Assembly: GCA_002946415.1 (NCBI GenBank)
Contig: NJPS01000075.1
Location: forward strand, 124,001-188,000
DNA length: 64,000 bases
Direction of reading: 5' to 3'
Origin: Rutstroemia sp. NJR-2017a BVV2
Taxonomy: Eukaryota; Ascomycota; Leotiomycetes; Helotiales; Rutstroemiaceae
In this document: positions 10,233 to 22,243 of the stretch, piece by piece
Position numbering within the stretch: position 1 is the stretch's first letter
Layout of the letters: each line of letters opens with the position of its first letter
Notes under the pieces: generated by a model
What the model was told of the DNA's origin: nothing
The model's input: the letters and a program-made list of their open reading frames with translations, nothing else
The model's database searches: none
Translations under genes and position numbers: made by a program

Positions 10233-10592
10233 TGATATGACCTATGCAGAGCATGTGACTACGGGACCTTAGGCTCAGAGATAGGAAGGCCAATCTCAGT
10301 AGAACCCTGGTAGGAGTCACATGACCTGCTCGCCCGCTCGACGGCTTGGCCAGCGAGCGAGCATATGAGAACGAAGGTCTATATAACTAGTCTATATAAC
10401 TAGATGGTATTTCCTTAGTATATGGAGCTTCGTGCTCAATCTCAATTACTACTTGTTACCTACCTTTTGCGATCGATTCCCTATGTGACTTTTTCAACAA
10501 TAAACCTACGATAATACTAATAGTCCGCCGACTACTAGTATTCCGCGATCCTGACCACTTCCACGTGATTCAGAAGATAAGCATTCGTAACA
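10233..10592 (+). mobile_element. Solo LTR, degenerate copy
   Basis: This matches the sequence at 38561-38866 along nearly its full length, with shared blocks such as gacctatgcag, ccttaggctcagaga, gagaacgaaggtctatata and cctgaccacttccacgtga, ending in ttcgtaaca. The first bases have drifted from TGTTACGACC to TGATATGACC. About 50 nt of extra GC-rich sequence and a duplicated tctatataactag make it longer than the other copy. Neither gag-pol coding sequence nor a second LTR is near it, and no target-site duplication is evident. Confidence 0.75.
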
Positions 10593-10761
10593 GATAGTTC
10601 CTTCTAAGTCTAAGGTCCTCAATCTATATATAACCCTGGTTATAATAGTTCGTTCCGGAACAATAGATTAAGTGGAGAAGGGGATCTACGAAGTAGAGCG
10701 GTCTGCAGGTATCTGTAGTTATAGTTTATTTGTGCGCAGCCTAGTTATGTTCTGCTGCCAG

Positions 10762-12071
10762 TTACATCATCTCCCATCCCGAAGAGTTTGAAATCCTCTG
10801 CAGCAACCGATGATTTCTCAATGCATCCTCAAATGTAACCACCTCCCTATCTCCAGCAGCAAATACCTCATATTGCCTCGCAGTATTTGTAGCCGGAAAC
10901 GCAACCTTCTCCGCTAGCATATAACCACCCTTCCCAAACTCAATATCTATACTATCAGCCTTTCCCGCCTTGAGCGAAATCTTCCTTTTCTCTTTAATAC
11001 CGCCACCTTGCCAATTGCCCTCCTCAGTAGTGACTGCAATCTCGCCCTCGGTACCTGTGATGTACCAGCGGAACCCGACGCTGTCAGCCGCAGACTTGGG
11101 TTTTCGGAACGCGAGCGACGCAACGGCTGAAGACTGTAGCGTCCCGGTGATGCAGACGTGATCGGGTGCGGTTTTCGCATATGCGGAATTGACGATCTGG
11201 CCTGTGGCGGGGTCGATGATGGTAACGGATGGGTATTGGCATGCAAGAAGGCCAAGTACTGATGCAAAGTCCCCGAGGAGGTATGTGAAGCTATCAAGGA
11301 CTGCGTACAGGCAATGGATCAATAAGGTCTCATAATGGTGGGGGCAAAGATGGGCGTACAGTGACCTATGAAGATCGTATACTCGTTGCCTCCGCTATTC
11401 CAGTCGAGGTAAAATTCCAAGTCCTTCAGCCAGGTCCCGACAGGTAGAGCACTGCTGCAGACCGTCACAGTTGAGCTCATAATCTTGCCAATCTTCCCTT
11501 CATCCAAGATCTCTTTGACCTTTTGTACTAGTGGGTCACTGTTACATTAGCTCAAGTCATCTCTTTCCACATTGAAACTTACTATCGCCCTTGCAACCCG
11601 ACCATAGTTCTAACTCCATTCTCCTTCGCTACTTTTGTTAGTTCTTCTGCCTCCTTAACGCTTGCAGCCATTGGCCTTTGTAGCAATCTCAGAGTTAGCA
11701 TCCTGTTCTCATGACAATATACTTTGGGAACGTGAGAATTACCATTCCACAAATACGTCCTTTTTATGCTTCAACGCTGGCATGGCAAGTTCATAATGCT
11801 TTCTGAGCTCAACACTGATAACAACAAGCTCGACATTCGGGTCAGCGGCAAGATCCTCAGCGTTACCATAGGCCTTGGTAGTTGTGGGTAGCTTGTGGAC
11901 TTCGATGGATTTCCGAGAGGACTCAATAGTGGAGTTAGCAACAGCTACGATCTCGTAAAGACTGGGAAGACCCTGGATGGAACGGAGATGGCTACGAACG
12001 CCCCAGGAACCAAGAAGGGAATCGCTGGTGGATGCTTTGAGGCCGATGATTCCGACTCGAGTAGGAGACAT
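10762..12071 (-). CDS. Gal80-like Gfo/Idh/MocA oxidoreductase
   Basis: Four exons (12071-11743, 11675-11583, 11538-11360, 11300-10762) give 379 residues with all junctions in frame. The N-terminal Rossmann fold starts VGIIGLKA, and residues 100-120 read VFVEWPMAASVKEAEEL, a block shared by Gal80p and its relatives. The C-terminal half contains the GGNEYTIFIGHFLDSFTYLLGD region typical of this subfamily only if exons 3 and 4 are joined as proposed. Yeast Gal80 is a transcriptional co-repressor that binds NAD(P); many filamentous relatives are probably plain dehydrogenases. The divergent neighbour is a Zn2Cys6 regulator 487 bp away. Two damaged copies of its 3' end occur at 2003 and 6974. Confidence 0.88.
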
Positions 12072-12232
12072 TTTGTGGTGATATTACGTGAAAATTTCCG
12101 AGCGAGGTTACGAGATAGAATAAGTGAATGAAGTGAAGATATTGAATGAGGTGAACCGCCGGTACTTATCCTCAGTCTTTATTGGTGATATGCGGAGTCA
12201 CGTACTCGTCATGCACATACACCGGCGCACCG

Positions 12233-12242
12233 CGGAATTCCG
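12233..12242. promoter_or_regulatory. CGG-AATT-CCG inverted triplet, candidate Zn2Cys6 site
   Basis: The sequence is a perfect palindrome flanked by ACCG and GT, so the symmetry reaches 16 bp. Zn2Cys6 dimers bind inverted CGG triplets with a fixed spacer, so this is a plausible operator for the neighbouring regulator. No binding data are visible in sequence. Confidence 0.45.
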
Positions 12243-12253
12243 GTCCATTGGAA

Positions 12254-12275
12254 ACGCATGGAATTCCATGTGCGT
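12254..12275. promoter_or_regulatory. CATGGAATTCCATG palindrome with matching flanks
   Basis: A 14-bp perfect palindrome with flanking ACG and TGCGT that nearly extends the symmetry. It lies 11 bp past the CGG triplet pair and shares the GGAATTCC core, so the two may be one composite site. Confidence 0.4.
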
Positions 12276-12558
12276 TCATTTCGAGGTGTATGATTCAATA
12301 AGGAGGGCTATCCGTCAACTCTGGAATTGCAATAATCGGATAAAAGTTAGAGAGGTAGTAGCAGTCGGGTTAAACATGGTTTTATGGGGTGACACCTAGC
12401 ACTTCATTGGCCAGTGCGTGTCGCGGTGAGACAGACCCACCCAAACTCCGCGGTGCTGACATAAAGCATAAACACGACATCAACAAGCTCCGCGGAACGC
12501 GAATTTGATGAACAACTATTGCGCCAACTTGACTCCTCTCGTCTAAACAGAGAGAGCA

Positions 12559-14162
12559 ATGCCTATTTCCCGGCAGAAGTCCTGCATGCATTGCCGCCGT
12601 GCTAAGGCGCGCTGTAATCTTGCCAGTGTGTGTTCGCGCTGCACAGACCGCGGACTGCAATGTTCTTACGCCCCGTTCTCAAATACGGCGGTGCCTGTAT
12701 CCAGACCTGAAGCGCCATTTCTGTTGTTAGAAGAGATCTTTGACCAGGGCGTGGGCAATGACAATTCTCTTAGAGAGAACAATGGTGACATGTACTTCAC
12801 GGAAACTGCTGCATCAGAATCTTCAGTGTTTAGAGTCGATGATCTCGGGTGGTCAACCCCAAATTGGACCGATCCGAATCTTACTAGTTCTGTACCTGGC
12901 GAGACAGCTCCTATCACGTTTAATGAGGTACCAGAGGTACCTCGACAACCAAGTAGGCCCCAAAGTAGTCGCGTCTGCCCGAGAGAAAGACACCAGTCGG
13001 ATCGTCAGAATTTTGTCTCCGAGAACAACAACGGTACAGTGGTAATCCTTGGCAACAAATACCACGACCTTCTTTATCCACGCAACTCAAAAAGCACTGA
13101 TTCTCACCTCGCTTCGCGCTTCATCCGGGGTCAAGTCAGGGCGTACCCCACGCTGCTCATTCGCGGCCAACTTCCACCTTTTATCTACCCGTCGTGCGTG
13201 CTCCATGATCAGCTTCCTCATAACTGTGTCCAGAACGGTGTGCACCAGTGTCTTACGCCTCCACTGGCCGTGTGTACATCGTTAATCAGGATTTGGGAGA
13301 CACGAACGGCAGCTACTGAAGACATGGTGTGGAGGACCATCTATGCAGAGGTGGAGCGTCTGGGGAGGGAAGTGAGAACGCGACAAGAAATTGACACAAG
13401 AAAGAAGCTGATAAAAGAGACAGTATCGACAGTTTGATAGTGATGAGCTGCTAGGAGCCTTCCAGAGCATGACAATCTACCTGTTGTTGCAATCACAAGA
13501 CCTGCAAAACAAACAACAGGACGGCCTTCTCTCCATGGGGGCGGTTATCATGGTGAGCAAACCCAGACCCTTTTCTCTGTCTATCAGGACGCATCGCGAG
13601 GACCAGTTGAAATGATAGTTGACATGACTTGACGAACAGGAAATTGCTCGCTTTCTCTTTCAATCGCAATCAAGCTCGCATTTGCAGAATCTCCTTGCCC
13701 TCCCGGATCTCACGCAGCGCGTATGGACTTTCAACGAAAGCATTCGCCGGTATTTCTTTTCTTCACATTGCATCCTTCCTCATCTGATCTACTATCTCTT
13801 TTGCCTTTCGACTTGCCGTCCTAAATACTAACAAAGTCAGAACCATGGCTCTTCTCTTCATCCTCGACTCACTTGTTCGCGAAGGGTCAGACGAGCACCG
13901 TGACCTGAAGCGTTGCGGAGGTACTGAAAATACCCCGCTGCCTGGGCCACGGGACTTGTGGGACTATCATATCCGGGAATCGTGGGCGTTTCGACTTGAA
14001 CGGGTGATATCCAGCGGTGGCGGGTTAGAGCCACAGCTGAAGCTAGGGGATCTGCGGAAAGCAGATGAAGGGGGTCAAGCTCTTTTAGATAAGCTAGCGA
14101 GGTGGTGTGAGGGAACTGATGATTTTGGGGGGTTGCTGCGGATGAGCGCTTTATTGATTTGA
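12559..14162 (+). CDS. Zn(II)2Cys6 transcription factor
   Basis: Four exons (12559-13371, 13424-13552, 13640-13749, 13841-14162) give 457 residues. The binuclear cluster is near the N-terminus: Cys at residues 9, 12, 19, 25, 28 and 35 (CX2CX6CX5CX2CX6C). The first intron must be removed to turn REVRTRQ... into REYRQFDSDELLGAFQSM, which continues the helical regulatory region. Junctions then read VIMEIARFLFQ and ESIRRTMALLFILDSLV, a block common in this class of C-terminal domain. At 457 residues it is short for the class and lacks an obvious full fungal_trans domain. It is nuclear by family. Divergent from the Gal80-like gene, which invites a Gal4/Gal80-type pairing as hypothesis only. Confidence 0.88.
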
Positions 14163-14278
14163 GGTAGATGGTTATCGAAGATATATTATGATCTTTTAAT
14201 GAAAAATGGTTGAACGAAATAAGTTATTTAAATAGAAAAAGAAAATATTTAATTAAACTTTTCTAATATCGAGTACAG

Positions 14279-15686
14279 TTACTCCGCGACAACCCCAACG
14301 ATTCTCATTTTCTTCAAATAGATATCCATCTTATGCATTTTTGGATCTCCAAATACTCTCCCTATTAATCCATCCATCCCATCATCTCCAACCATAACTA
14401 GTAACGTGCTACCATCCTCGTCATGATCTCTCGGGATGCCCACCACGGTCCCCGCGTTCTCCAACGTCGGCTCAGGAACTGGCCACTTCACCTCAACCTT
14501 CGGCATTGGACTTACCCACAATTTCAGTAAGCTGTTGACATACCCTGCGTCGCATCGCGGAATAGGGTCCCCTTCGTTGACGAAAGAGATGAATGTCGAG
14601 CGTTCGAGGAAAGGAGTCAGCGCCGGTGACGTGACAGGCGGCGTGCCGAAAGTAATGCAGTGGACTGTTGCGAAGTGGTTGACAAGGGGCGTGAGGACGT
14701 TAGGGGAGGAGGACTTGAACATGTGTGCGTAAAGGAGAGCAGCGACGGCACCGCCGGCTGAGTGGCCTGTAAAGATAAGAACGGGTCTCTTGGCATTGGG
14801 GCAGTCAGAAAGTATCTCTGTGAGGAGAGAAGCGATTTTGGGTGCCATCGCTTGAGCGGCTGTAAGGAAACCGGCATGTACTTTGTAGCCTTTACCATCC
14901 TCCGTCTTTCCCTTCATGGCTATTAGCCAATGCCGTATCTAGAATTTGGGAAATACTTACAAGAAATTCCGACTCATACTCTTCGGCTGGGTTGCTGAAA
15001 AGGGTTGAATTGGGCTTCAAATCATTGAAATTGACCAGCCAATCGTGTATCGTGGCAGTTCCACGGATAGCTACGACAACTATTCTGATATCATCGCCTT
15101 TGGGGCCTGTGAAAGAAGTCTTTCCCTTGTATAAAGAGACTGTAGTTGCTTTCACTGAGCCTCCGAGTACATCAGCGCCCAGTGTCTTTGACTCGCCAAC
15201 TTGCTCGAAGGCAAAAGGCTCCAACTCAAGGAGTCCAGGTTTTTTGTAGGCTTTCTTTGCACTCTTGGCTGCTAAATCTACCATTAGTAGTGTCGAAGGA
15301 TTTCTGCATCGCGTCAACAACTAATCACTTATTCTGGACTCCGGATGGAACACTCACATTTTAACCTGCCTCAGAACGCATCCCTTGAAGTCTGAATTTG
15401 AGTAAGCCTCTGCCTTCTCAATGAATCTACTCATAGATATCACATCTCCAGTTCTCTCATCACCGGAATCCATCTCTTTAAGATAGTCATCGAGTTGTTT
15501 GGAGGCATTCTGTAAATTCCGCGATGTAGCGGCTGAATTATCACTTCCTGATACAGCTGCAGATGCTCCCGACGTGCCTGCTGCTAATGCAACTCCAGAT
15601 AATGGAGTAATCTTTGGTGATTGTTTGGTACTTTTGTCTTTCCCTTTCTTGAAGCGGCTAAAGAAGGAAGGTTTGGAGGAGGTCAT
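14279..15686 (-). CDS. Class 3 lipase family protein
   Basis: Exons 15686-15358, 15303-14961 and 14911-14279 give 434 residues. The nucleophile elbow is FTGHSAGGAVAALLYAHM. VVVAIRGTATIHDWLVNF upstream is the oxyanion-side strand typical of Lipase_3, and the motif GDPIPRCDAGYV probably supplies the Asp. A C-terminal MHKMDIYLK may supply the His. There is no signal peptide; the N-terminus is basic and Ser-rich (FFSRFKKGKDK), so it is probably intracellular. For the second intron I chose the 49-nt version ending ATGAAG, with a CTAAT branch site, because the alternative acceptor would leave a 22-nt intron. The gene converges with the Zn2Cys6 gene, with 116 bp between stops. Confidence 0.9.
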
Positions 15687-16152
15687 CTTGGCGATGCACG
15701 GATTAATTTCGAAGTGTCGAAACTTTCCCGAAGACCGCCAAACTCATGAACGAGCGTGTTTGGCGAAGGGGGAGAGGTGCAATACTTTTCTTCCACGATA
15801 TTATAAGATTGCACTGTTGGAACGTTACAGTCGCAAGATGCTCCGACCAGGCAGCCTCTTCGGATATGCCACTTTCGGAACGAGGCGCTCAGCCGCACTC
15901 AGCCGCACGCCAAGCCACCCATGAGGTGACTTCTTTCTCCCGAGATGGAGCAACTCACAGAGACAAAATTTCTTGCCTGGATTGAATTTCGAAATTACAA
16001 TTAGCTCTAAGAAATCCAATACTCGAATACCATCTTCAACGATATCTGCGTCTCACATTCGGAGTCGCTGACAAAGAAAATATTCCACCGCGGGGTATTC
16101 TGAAGTCCGTATATTGTCTCTTGCTCGACTTGAATCATATCTCATTCGTAAA
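15687..16152. other. Divergent intergenic region
   Basis: Separates the minus-strand lipase from the plus-strand large gene. Overlapping frames here have no support. No clear TATA box was seen for either gene. Confidence 0.4.
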
Positions 16153-19100
16153 ATGAGTCGAGACTTCTTCGATGACGTGGTTGCAGCAGCTTCGAGAGAT
16201 GTTACGATTGACAATGGATGGACAGAGCTCAAGGCAGCCTCTGGGTCGAAGGCTGACGTGGAGACTATTCTTGGAGAGATGCAAATACTCTTTTGGAAAG
16301 GAGTGAAGCGAGAGATTGCATCCATAATTATAGCGCTTGATGAATTTGGTGAATATAAGCCTGATGCTCTACCAGCTGAAACACCGACCAAGGAGCAGCT
16401 ACTAAGCATGGAAAAACTGAAAAGCTTGCTTGACCTTTGGAATCCCTTCGATGGAGGAAAATGGCCGAAAGAAACCGCTTCCAAAAAGCCAGAGCTCGAA
16501 CTCATCCAGAAAAATATCGAAGAAGGTGTCACTACTTTTTTTGAAAAAGAAAGTATACAGAAACGCCGAGCGAGGGGTCTGCTGCAAGCTCTAGGCTTAC
16601 TGGACATTGATTTTGTCCGCGAACATCGTCAACCTTCCTTCCGCTCCTGGGGACAAAGACCTCAAGTTGATAATTATCATAAGTCACTATTGATAGCACG
16701 GCAGTGCTCGGAATGCCGGCATTGTATCCGCTCTTTCCACTTCTACGAGTGTGTTAAAGGGTGTAAGGACAGTGTTTCTCAGACCAACATGACGAAGATG
16801 ATGCCTTTTGGACATAAATACGGGGAAGGTAATATCAAGCTGGGTGACATGGAGGATGTTGTGCATCGGATAGCTCTCGAATACCTGCTTACGGCAGAAT
16901 CCCCTGTCACATTATGTCCGACTTGTGTGGTGTTCTCGTCCCACCCAAGGGAGCATCTCCGCGCGGTAAGAGGGTTCTCGAAGGCTGGTGATAGGGAGGT
17001 GATGGAATTTTCTCGGGAGCTAGATATCTGGGAGGACCATTTGGTAGGTGGTTCATTGAGAATTAAGGGTCCTTTGTTAACCGGCGATCGACTTCATAGG
17101 ATGGACGATCATTGCTTTCTTTGGGAACCATTGTCCTTGATAAACTGGTAAGTCACTCAAGAATCACAAATTATCTTTACCACGAGCAATGAGGAGCAAC
17201 GGGTTGGAAGTTTAGAACACAGTGAGCTGACCAGTTGCTGAGGCAATGGGTCCACGAAACCGATTCTCAAGTCGACGTTTTTTCCCTGCAGGAAATGCTC
17301 ATTCAGCCATGATGTTTGGTCCACTACTCTTCGAAAACGGTATGACTCGAGATCCGGGGGGAGCATTGATTTCGCTTCGAACTATACCGAACTTCACAAC
17401 GTCTTCGTCGAAGGATCTCATTGAATTTCTGGCAGATCCATCGGACTGGGACATTAAAAATGGAGAAGAGGCTGTCCATAATGATCTCCTGTCTGTGTCA
17501 GATAATAGAAGACTTTTCAAAGCAACGAAACCTGTCAAGGAAAGGCGATTCATGAGGTAAAGTGTTATCGATATTTTTTTAAAGCATCTAGCTCGCTTGT
17601 CGTTGAAGGGAAGCGGCCTGAGTATCCTATAAGCAACCTCAGATGATCAAAGCGCTGATTTTTATGGGCATTTAGCTCTCGAAAACAAGTTTCAGGAGGC
17701 CTTTTTACCGGCTATTCTTCTGAATTTGTGGAATCAGAAGAGAAAATTGTGTATTGTCTGATGGATTGCACACAAGCGTGGACAAAATCAAAGAACCAAC
17801 CCGGTACTCAGGAGACTCATAGAGCTATTCTGAAGAACCTAGCAGAAATGGTGATGAGAATGATAAAGGATACCTTTGAGTTCGAGGTGAACCTTATTCT
17901 TATTCGTCAAGCTGAAGTTATTAAGAGTGATGAGCAGCTGCTGATCTGAATAGATTAACAAAAACCTGGTCTGCTTTGCCGAACGACTTACGAAGAATGT
18001 TAGACTTCAATACAACCGGCTATCCAATAATTGCCAGGACTTCTGCAATGCTATGCTTCTCAATGAAGATAAATGGGATCAGTTGTTCGACTCGGTCTAC
18101 CCCAAGGTCCCAACTAACCGCATCCATGAGAATGATTATGTCCAATTAAGGTATATGATGAGTTTTGCTGGGAAAATGCTGCATCCTATGGATGAGATGC
18201 GTTTCGTGAATCCGTTGGTTTCATCTGCTGGGTTGTACGATGCTTTTGGTCAGAACGATGCGGAGTGAGTGGTATCCCATCCCTGATATATTTTGCTGCA
18301 CCATAAATTGTTGATCCCAATAAGTGAAACGTCTAAGATAACTACAATTACTGATCCAGACTTCTAGTTTGATTGATCATGTCACAAGCATCCGACTTAG
18401 ATTGGATCCGTATCATTTTGGAATGACACTGGACGCAGAAAGTCATGATGATATCCTACTAAAGAATCCCGTAATCACATGCACAAGAGAGCTAGAGGGT
18501 GATACCTCCGCTGATAGGTAACTATCTATTTCAGTCATGATGATACTGCCACAAAGGGAATGAGCTCGACGAAGTACTAACGAGAATATAGCCAGCCATG
18601 TACCCAGGCTTGTCATCTCCTAGACGGCCCTCACGACAATCTTACGGTTCTGACTTTCCACATCCATCGACCTCGCTCCCAATACACAGTCCGCAGTGAT
18701 GATGACCCATATCGAGACGAATTCTTGTCAACCCAAGGTGCCTCAGCTTGGATCACCAATCGGCTTGAAGTTCTTCACCGGTAGTTACATTTCCCCATCA
18801 ACCTTTTCATTTCTAAATGAATCAATTCATCCTTGTCTTGACTTTGCCTAAAACTTGCTGAGTTGACTAAATACAGGTTGCTGCTCCTCAACACCTACCT
18901 AGCCTGCATCGCCTCCGAGTTTCAAGTTACGACAACCTGTCTCCAAAACAAACAGATCCATAAAGCTTGGATTCCACCATCGTCCTACTTCGCACGCGCT
19001 TGGCACGTCAACAAACGCAACGGCAGCGTGCTTGAACGCCCGAAGGTGCTCATCACCCTATATATTCCAATTTTTATTGAGCGAATACTAACTACTTCTT

Positions 19101-19533
19101 TCCACAGTGGCTTGAAAAGATGAGCCAGGACGACTCAAACATGCCTAGTATGACAGCCATTACCATGATACACACACACCCATTCATGCAAGCGCACGAA
19201 ATTTGGAAATCCCGCCTCGCCAACATCAAGAAGCGCATCCTCGCTGATACGAAAGACAAGACGGGGCTCTTCAAAGAAATACCGTGGGAGAATTGCACTT
19301 GCGATCAATGTCGCCCCATCTCTGCGATACAGAACTGCAGGCGAGCGCGATCGTATTGTATAAGTATGATGGAGAGGGAGGTAGGGGAGAGGGTGTTTCT
19401 CAAGAGTCATCCGGATTATGTGAGTTTGGAGAAGTTGCAAAGAAGTATTGAGATGCTAGGAACAGCGGATATAGATGTGCGATCCTTATTAATAGCATTA
19501 GAAGAGATGCCAGAGTACCTACTCGCAAAGTAG
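16153..19533 (+). CDS. Large multi-exon protein of unknown function (911 aa model)
   Basis: I propose exons 16153-17147, 17272-17556, 17676-17886, 17954-18264, 18368-18517, 18592-18780, 18877-19045 and 19108-19533, which keep one frame throughout. The ATG at 16153 has an aaaATG context; codons upstream lack an ATG. The first part is helical and ends in a Cys/His-rich section (CSECRHCIRSFHFYEC, then CPTC) that could bind zinc. The middle has LQYNRLSNNCQDFCNAML; an NC motif of this kind occurs in papain-like folds, but I cannot find the partner His. The C-terminal exon has another cluster, CTCDQCRPI. The second exon is the weakest: acceptors at 17242 and 17291 give other frames that also look protein-like but meet stops. 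I do not recognise the family. Confidence 0.6.
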
Positions 19534-20290
19534 ATATCGTATTGATTTATGAAAGACTACAGGCTCGGCGTGTGTACTAGATGGTACGGTCGCGATAATC
19601 GAAAAATGGGAGGTGAAGGTTGGACTATGCTGTGAGATAATAAATCGTGTTGGTCGAAGGAAGTATTTCGGGATATTTGGAATGGAGAGAGAATAAAAAT
19701 CATTGATGGTCGCCTACATGACATGAGCGATACCGAAAAAAGAACGACGACGCGCTGCCGCGATGAAGAATTTGAAGACAATAACAGATAAAAATCCAGG
19801 GGCTCGATGGCTCGTAATTAGGATACACGATCGGATCAACTCCACGTGACGACCGAACACACCATCTACCCCGCATTTACCCCGCCGAGCCCGCATCTGC
19901 CCGTGCTGCCCTACGACGAAACGAACAGTCTCACCACCCAATATAAATATGCCCACTATCCCGATGTCTAAAGTAGAAGCCTCTTCGCCTATTCGGAATA
20001 TGGTCCAAGGCAATCAGTGCCCGCCGCCGGAGGGATCCACCCACCCTGATGCCGGTGCGGTAGGTGCTGCGATTCGCTGCTTCGCTCGGCCGTATATTCA
20101 ATTTAGGCAATAGTTGGAGAGTAGCGAATACCGGAAATGTCTAGATAGAGAACACTCTCACCGGTGTTTGGTAATGTAAGCTTACATAATTCTCAGACTA
20201 ATAAAAATCCTAAGGTACTTTGGGTACAGCTTACTGTAACTCTACGGCGCTTCCTACAATTTCATAGAGTTAACTTCGTCTGTATACACC
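19534..20290. other. Intergenic region before the HET gene
   Basis: No supported gene. A 54-codon frame at 19949-20113 (MPTIPMSKVEASSPIR...) exists but has no family or context support. Confidence 0.4.
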
Positions 20291-22243
20291 ATGGAATTCC
20301 TACTATCATCATCTGAAAACAAACTATGTGCTAATTGCATGAGACTTCTGCAGCGTTTTCACGATGCAACGAAAGTTCAAAGGGAAGATAGGGACAGAGA
20401 TACAATCTTTAACGGCGAGCATCATGAGAACGGCGAGGCTTTTTTTGCTGCAGCAAAGAATGGCTGCTGAATCTGCCATATACTTCTGAGCTACCATTTG
20501 CGTGCTCAGGGCAGCTTGGACAATGGCTTCAGAACAGACGCGATCGTCGTTGTCAGCCATCATCCAAGTATTAAAGCTTCCTCAGGAGAAATCATCTTGA
20601 CCATAAGGCACCAAGGGCAGATCTGGCAGCCTAACGGGCATTACACGCAACTCCGATCCACAATCTATTTAGATGGAGACCGAAACTATGACCGTCTCAA
20701 GGAGACTTGTCGAGTTTTACCACTGAGCCAGTCAATGAATGACCCTGCCGTGATAGAATTGGCAAGTCAGTGGCTGAATAGTTGTGACACAAAATCTCCA
20801 GGCCACGAGAGATGTATCATGCCAAGGAGAAGAGCGTTTCAGCCTGCTCGCCTCCTTGACGTCAGTGGAGGAACTGTTCGTCTATCGCTCAAAAGCGAAA
20901 GAATCGAAGAAGAGCCATATTGCGCTTTGTCGTATTGCTGGGGAACATCTAGACAAATCATTTTGACTGCCTGCAATGAAGAGGATCTCTCCCGAAGCAT
21001 CGAGTTCGATAGACTCCCGAAATCGATAAAAGACGCTATTCGCGTTACTAGAAGCCTAGGAATTAGATATATCTGGGTAGACAGTCTTTGCATAATTCAA
21101 GCCGGTGACAGTGGAAAAGATTGGACATATCACTCCACGCAAATGAGCGAGATCTACTCCAACTGTATTCTCAACTTATCAGCAGACCGAGCGAGTGCAG
21201 CTGAGGAGGGCTTCCTAGGCCAACGAGCCTGGCCGGCCATCCGGCCAGTATTTAACGATGGTATAATTGGTCTGTCAACACCACAAACAAAGTGTGTTAT
21301 TACCTTTACCAATGTCGCAGACATGGCCCTTGCAACAGAACCTCTCGGCTCTCGGGCATGGATCCTTTCAGAAAGGATGCTTTCTCCAAGGACCCTGCAC
21401 TTTGGGGCTGGGGAGATGTTCTGGGAGTGTCCCGGATGCGAAATTGCAAGCGAGTCATGCCCAAAGGGCTATCATACCTTGGTTGACAACTTCCACTACG
21501 CACAATTCGAGCTGTCGAATCGACCAAGCGAAAAGATTGAAGACTGGATTCAGATCTTGACCAGCTACACTCTTTTATCGCTCACCATGCCTGCTTCAGA
21601 CAAGCTGGTTGCACTGGCTGGTGTGGGACGACTCTATGAGAAGCACACCAAGAACACTCTTGTAGCAGGTATCATAAAGGATACTTTACCACAATCTCTC
21701 CTCTGGGAGCGGAGGGTGTTTTCTTCACCAGAGTTCAAGCGATCGCCGAAATATCGCGCCCCATCCTGGAGCTGGGCTAGTTTTGATGGCCCTCTGGGGT
21801 TTTACATGTCGCGCGACATTTTCGGAAGCTCTAAGAACATTGCAGAGGTTCTAGATGTCTGGACCAAGCCAGTAGAGGGGCATGATCACCTTGGCCAAAT
21901 TGAAGACGGAGCAATCACAATATGCGGGCCAGCGATATCCTTGATAGAGCTAGAGAGTCTGGTGTCCCTTCGGCAGGCGGACAGGCGACTTGGTCTTTAT
22001 TGGGATGAGCCAGACGACCAAAAATCCAAGCATATCACCTTTGTAATCTTCCTAACTGTCAGCTACTCCAATGATGCTGAAGGTCTCCTAGTTATTCCGG
22101 GTAGAAAAGAGGGCACTTGGGTGCGAATGGGAGTGTCATCAATGAAGTTTGAAAACGATACAAAACTTGAGCATTCCCCATTTACTGTTGAATGTCAAAA
22201 TTTCTTAAATGAGAGAGAGAAAAAGGCTTTCACTATTATATGA
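20291..22243 (+). pseudogene. HET-domain gene with an in-frame stop at codon 60
   Basis: The frame starts at an ATG at 20291 and runs 650 codons without introns, except for a TGA at 20468-20470. Before the stop the text LCANCMRLLQ...FFAAAKNGC and after it ICHILL form the Cys-rich N-terminal cap usual in long HET proteins, where a Trp is expected at the stop (TGG to TGA is one transition). The HET core lies near residues 210-360: YCALSYCWGTSRQIILT, IRYIWVDSLCIIQ, SEIYSNCILNLSA. KYRAPSWSWASFDG follows, also family-typical. Translation could restart at the ATG at 20735 and still give 502 residues with the HET core. HET proteins trigger cell death on fusion with an incompatible partner. Either a null allele or an N-terminally shorter protein. 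Confidence 0.8.

Larger units (their letters stand above)
12072..12558. promoter_or_regulatory. Shared divergent promoter, Gal80-like and Zn2Cys6 genes
   Basis: The two ATGs face away from each other across 487 bp. The interval holds a CGG-N4-CCG inverted triplet and a longer palindrome centred on GAATTC, plus a CCGCCGG near 12152. No other gene is present. Co-regulation of the pair is inference. Confidence 0.55.

Noticed and set aside
14912..14960. A 22-nt intron alternative in the lipase gene (GTAAGT...TCTAG)
   Set aside because: Too short for a spliceosomal intron; the 49-nt alternative has a branch site and joins cleanly.
17148..17420. Two frameshifts in the large unknown gene
   Set aside because: Other acceptors give protein-like text that stops, but the acceptor at 17271 gives one continuous frame, so breakage is not required. 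Transcripts are needed to decide.
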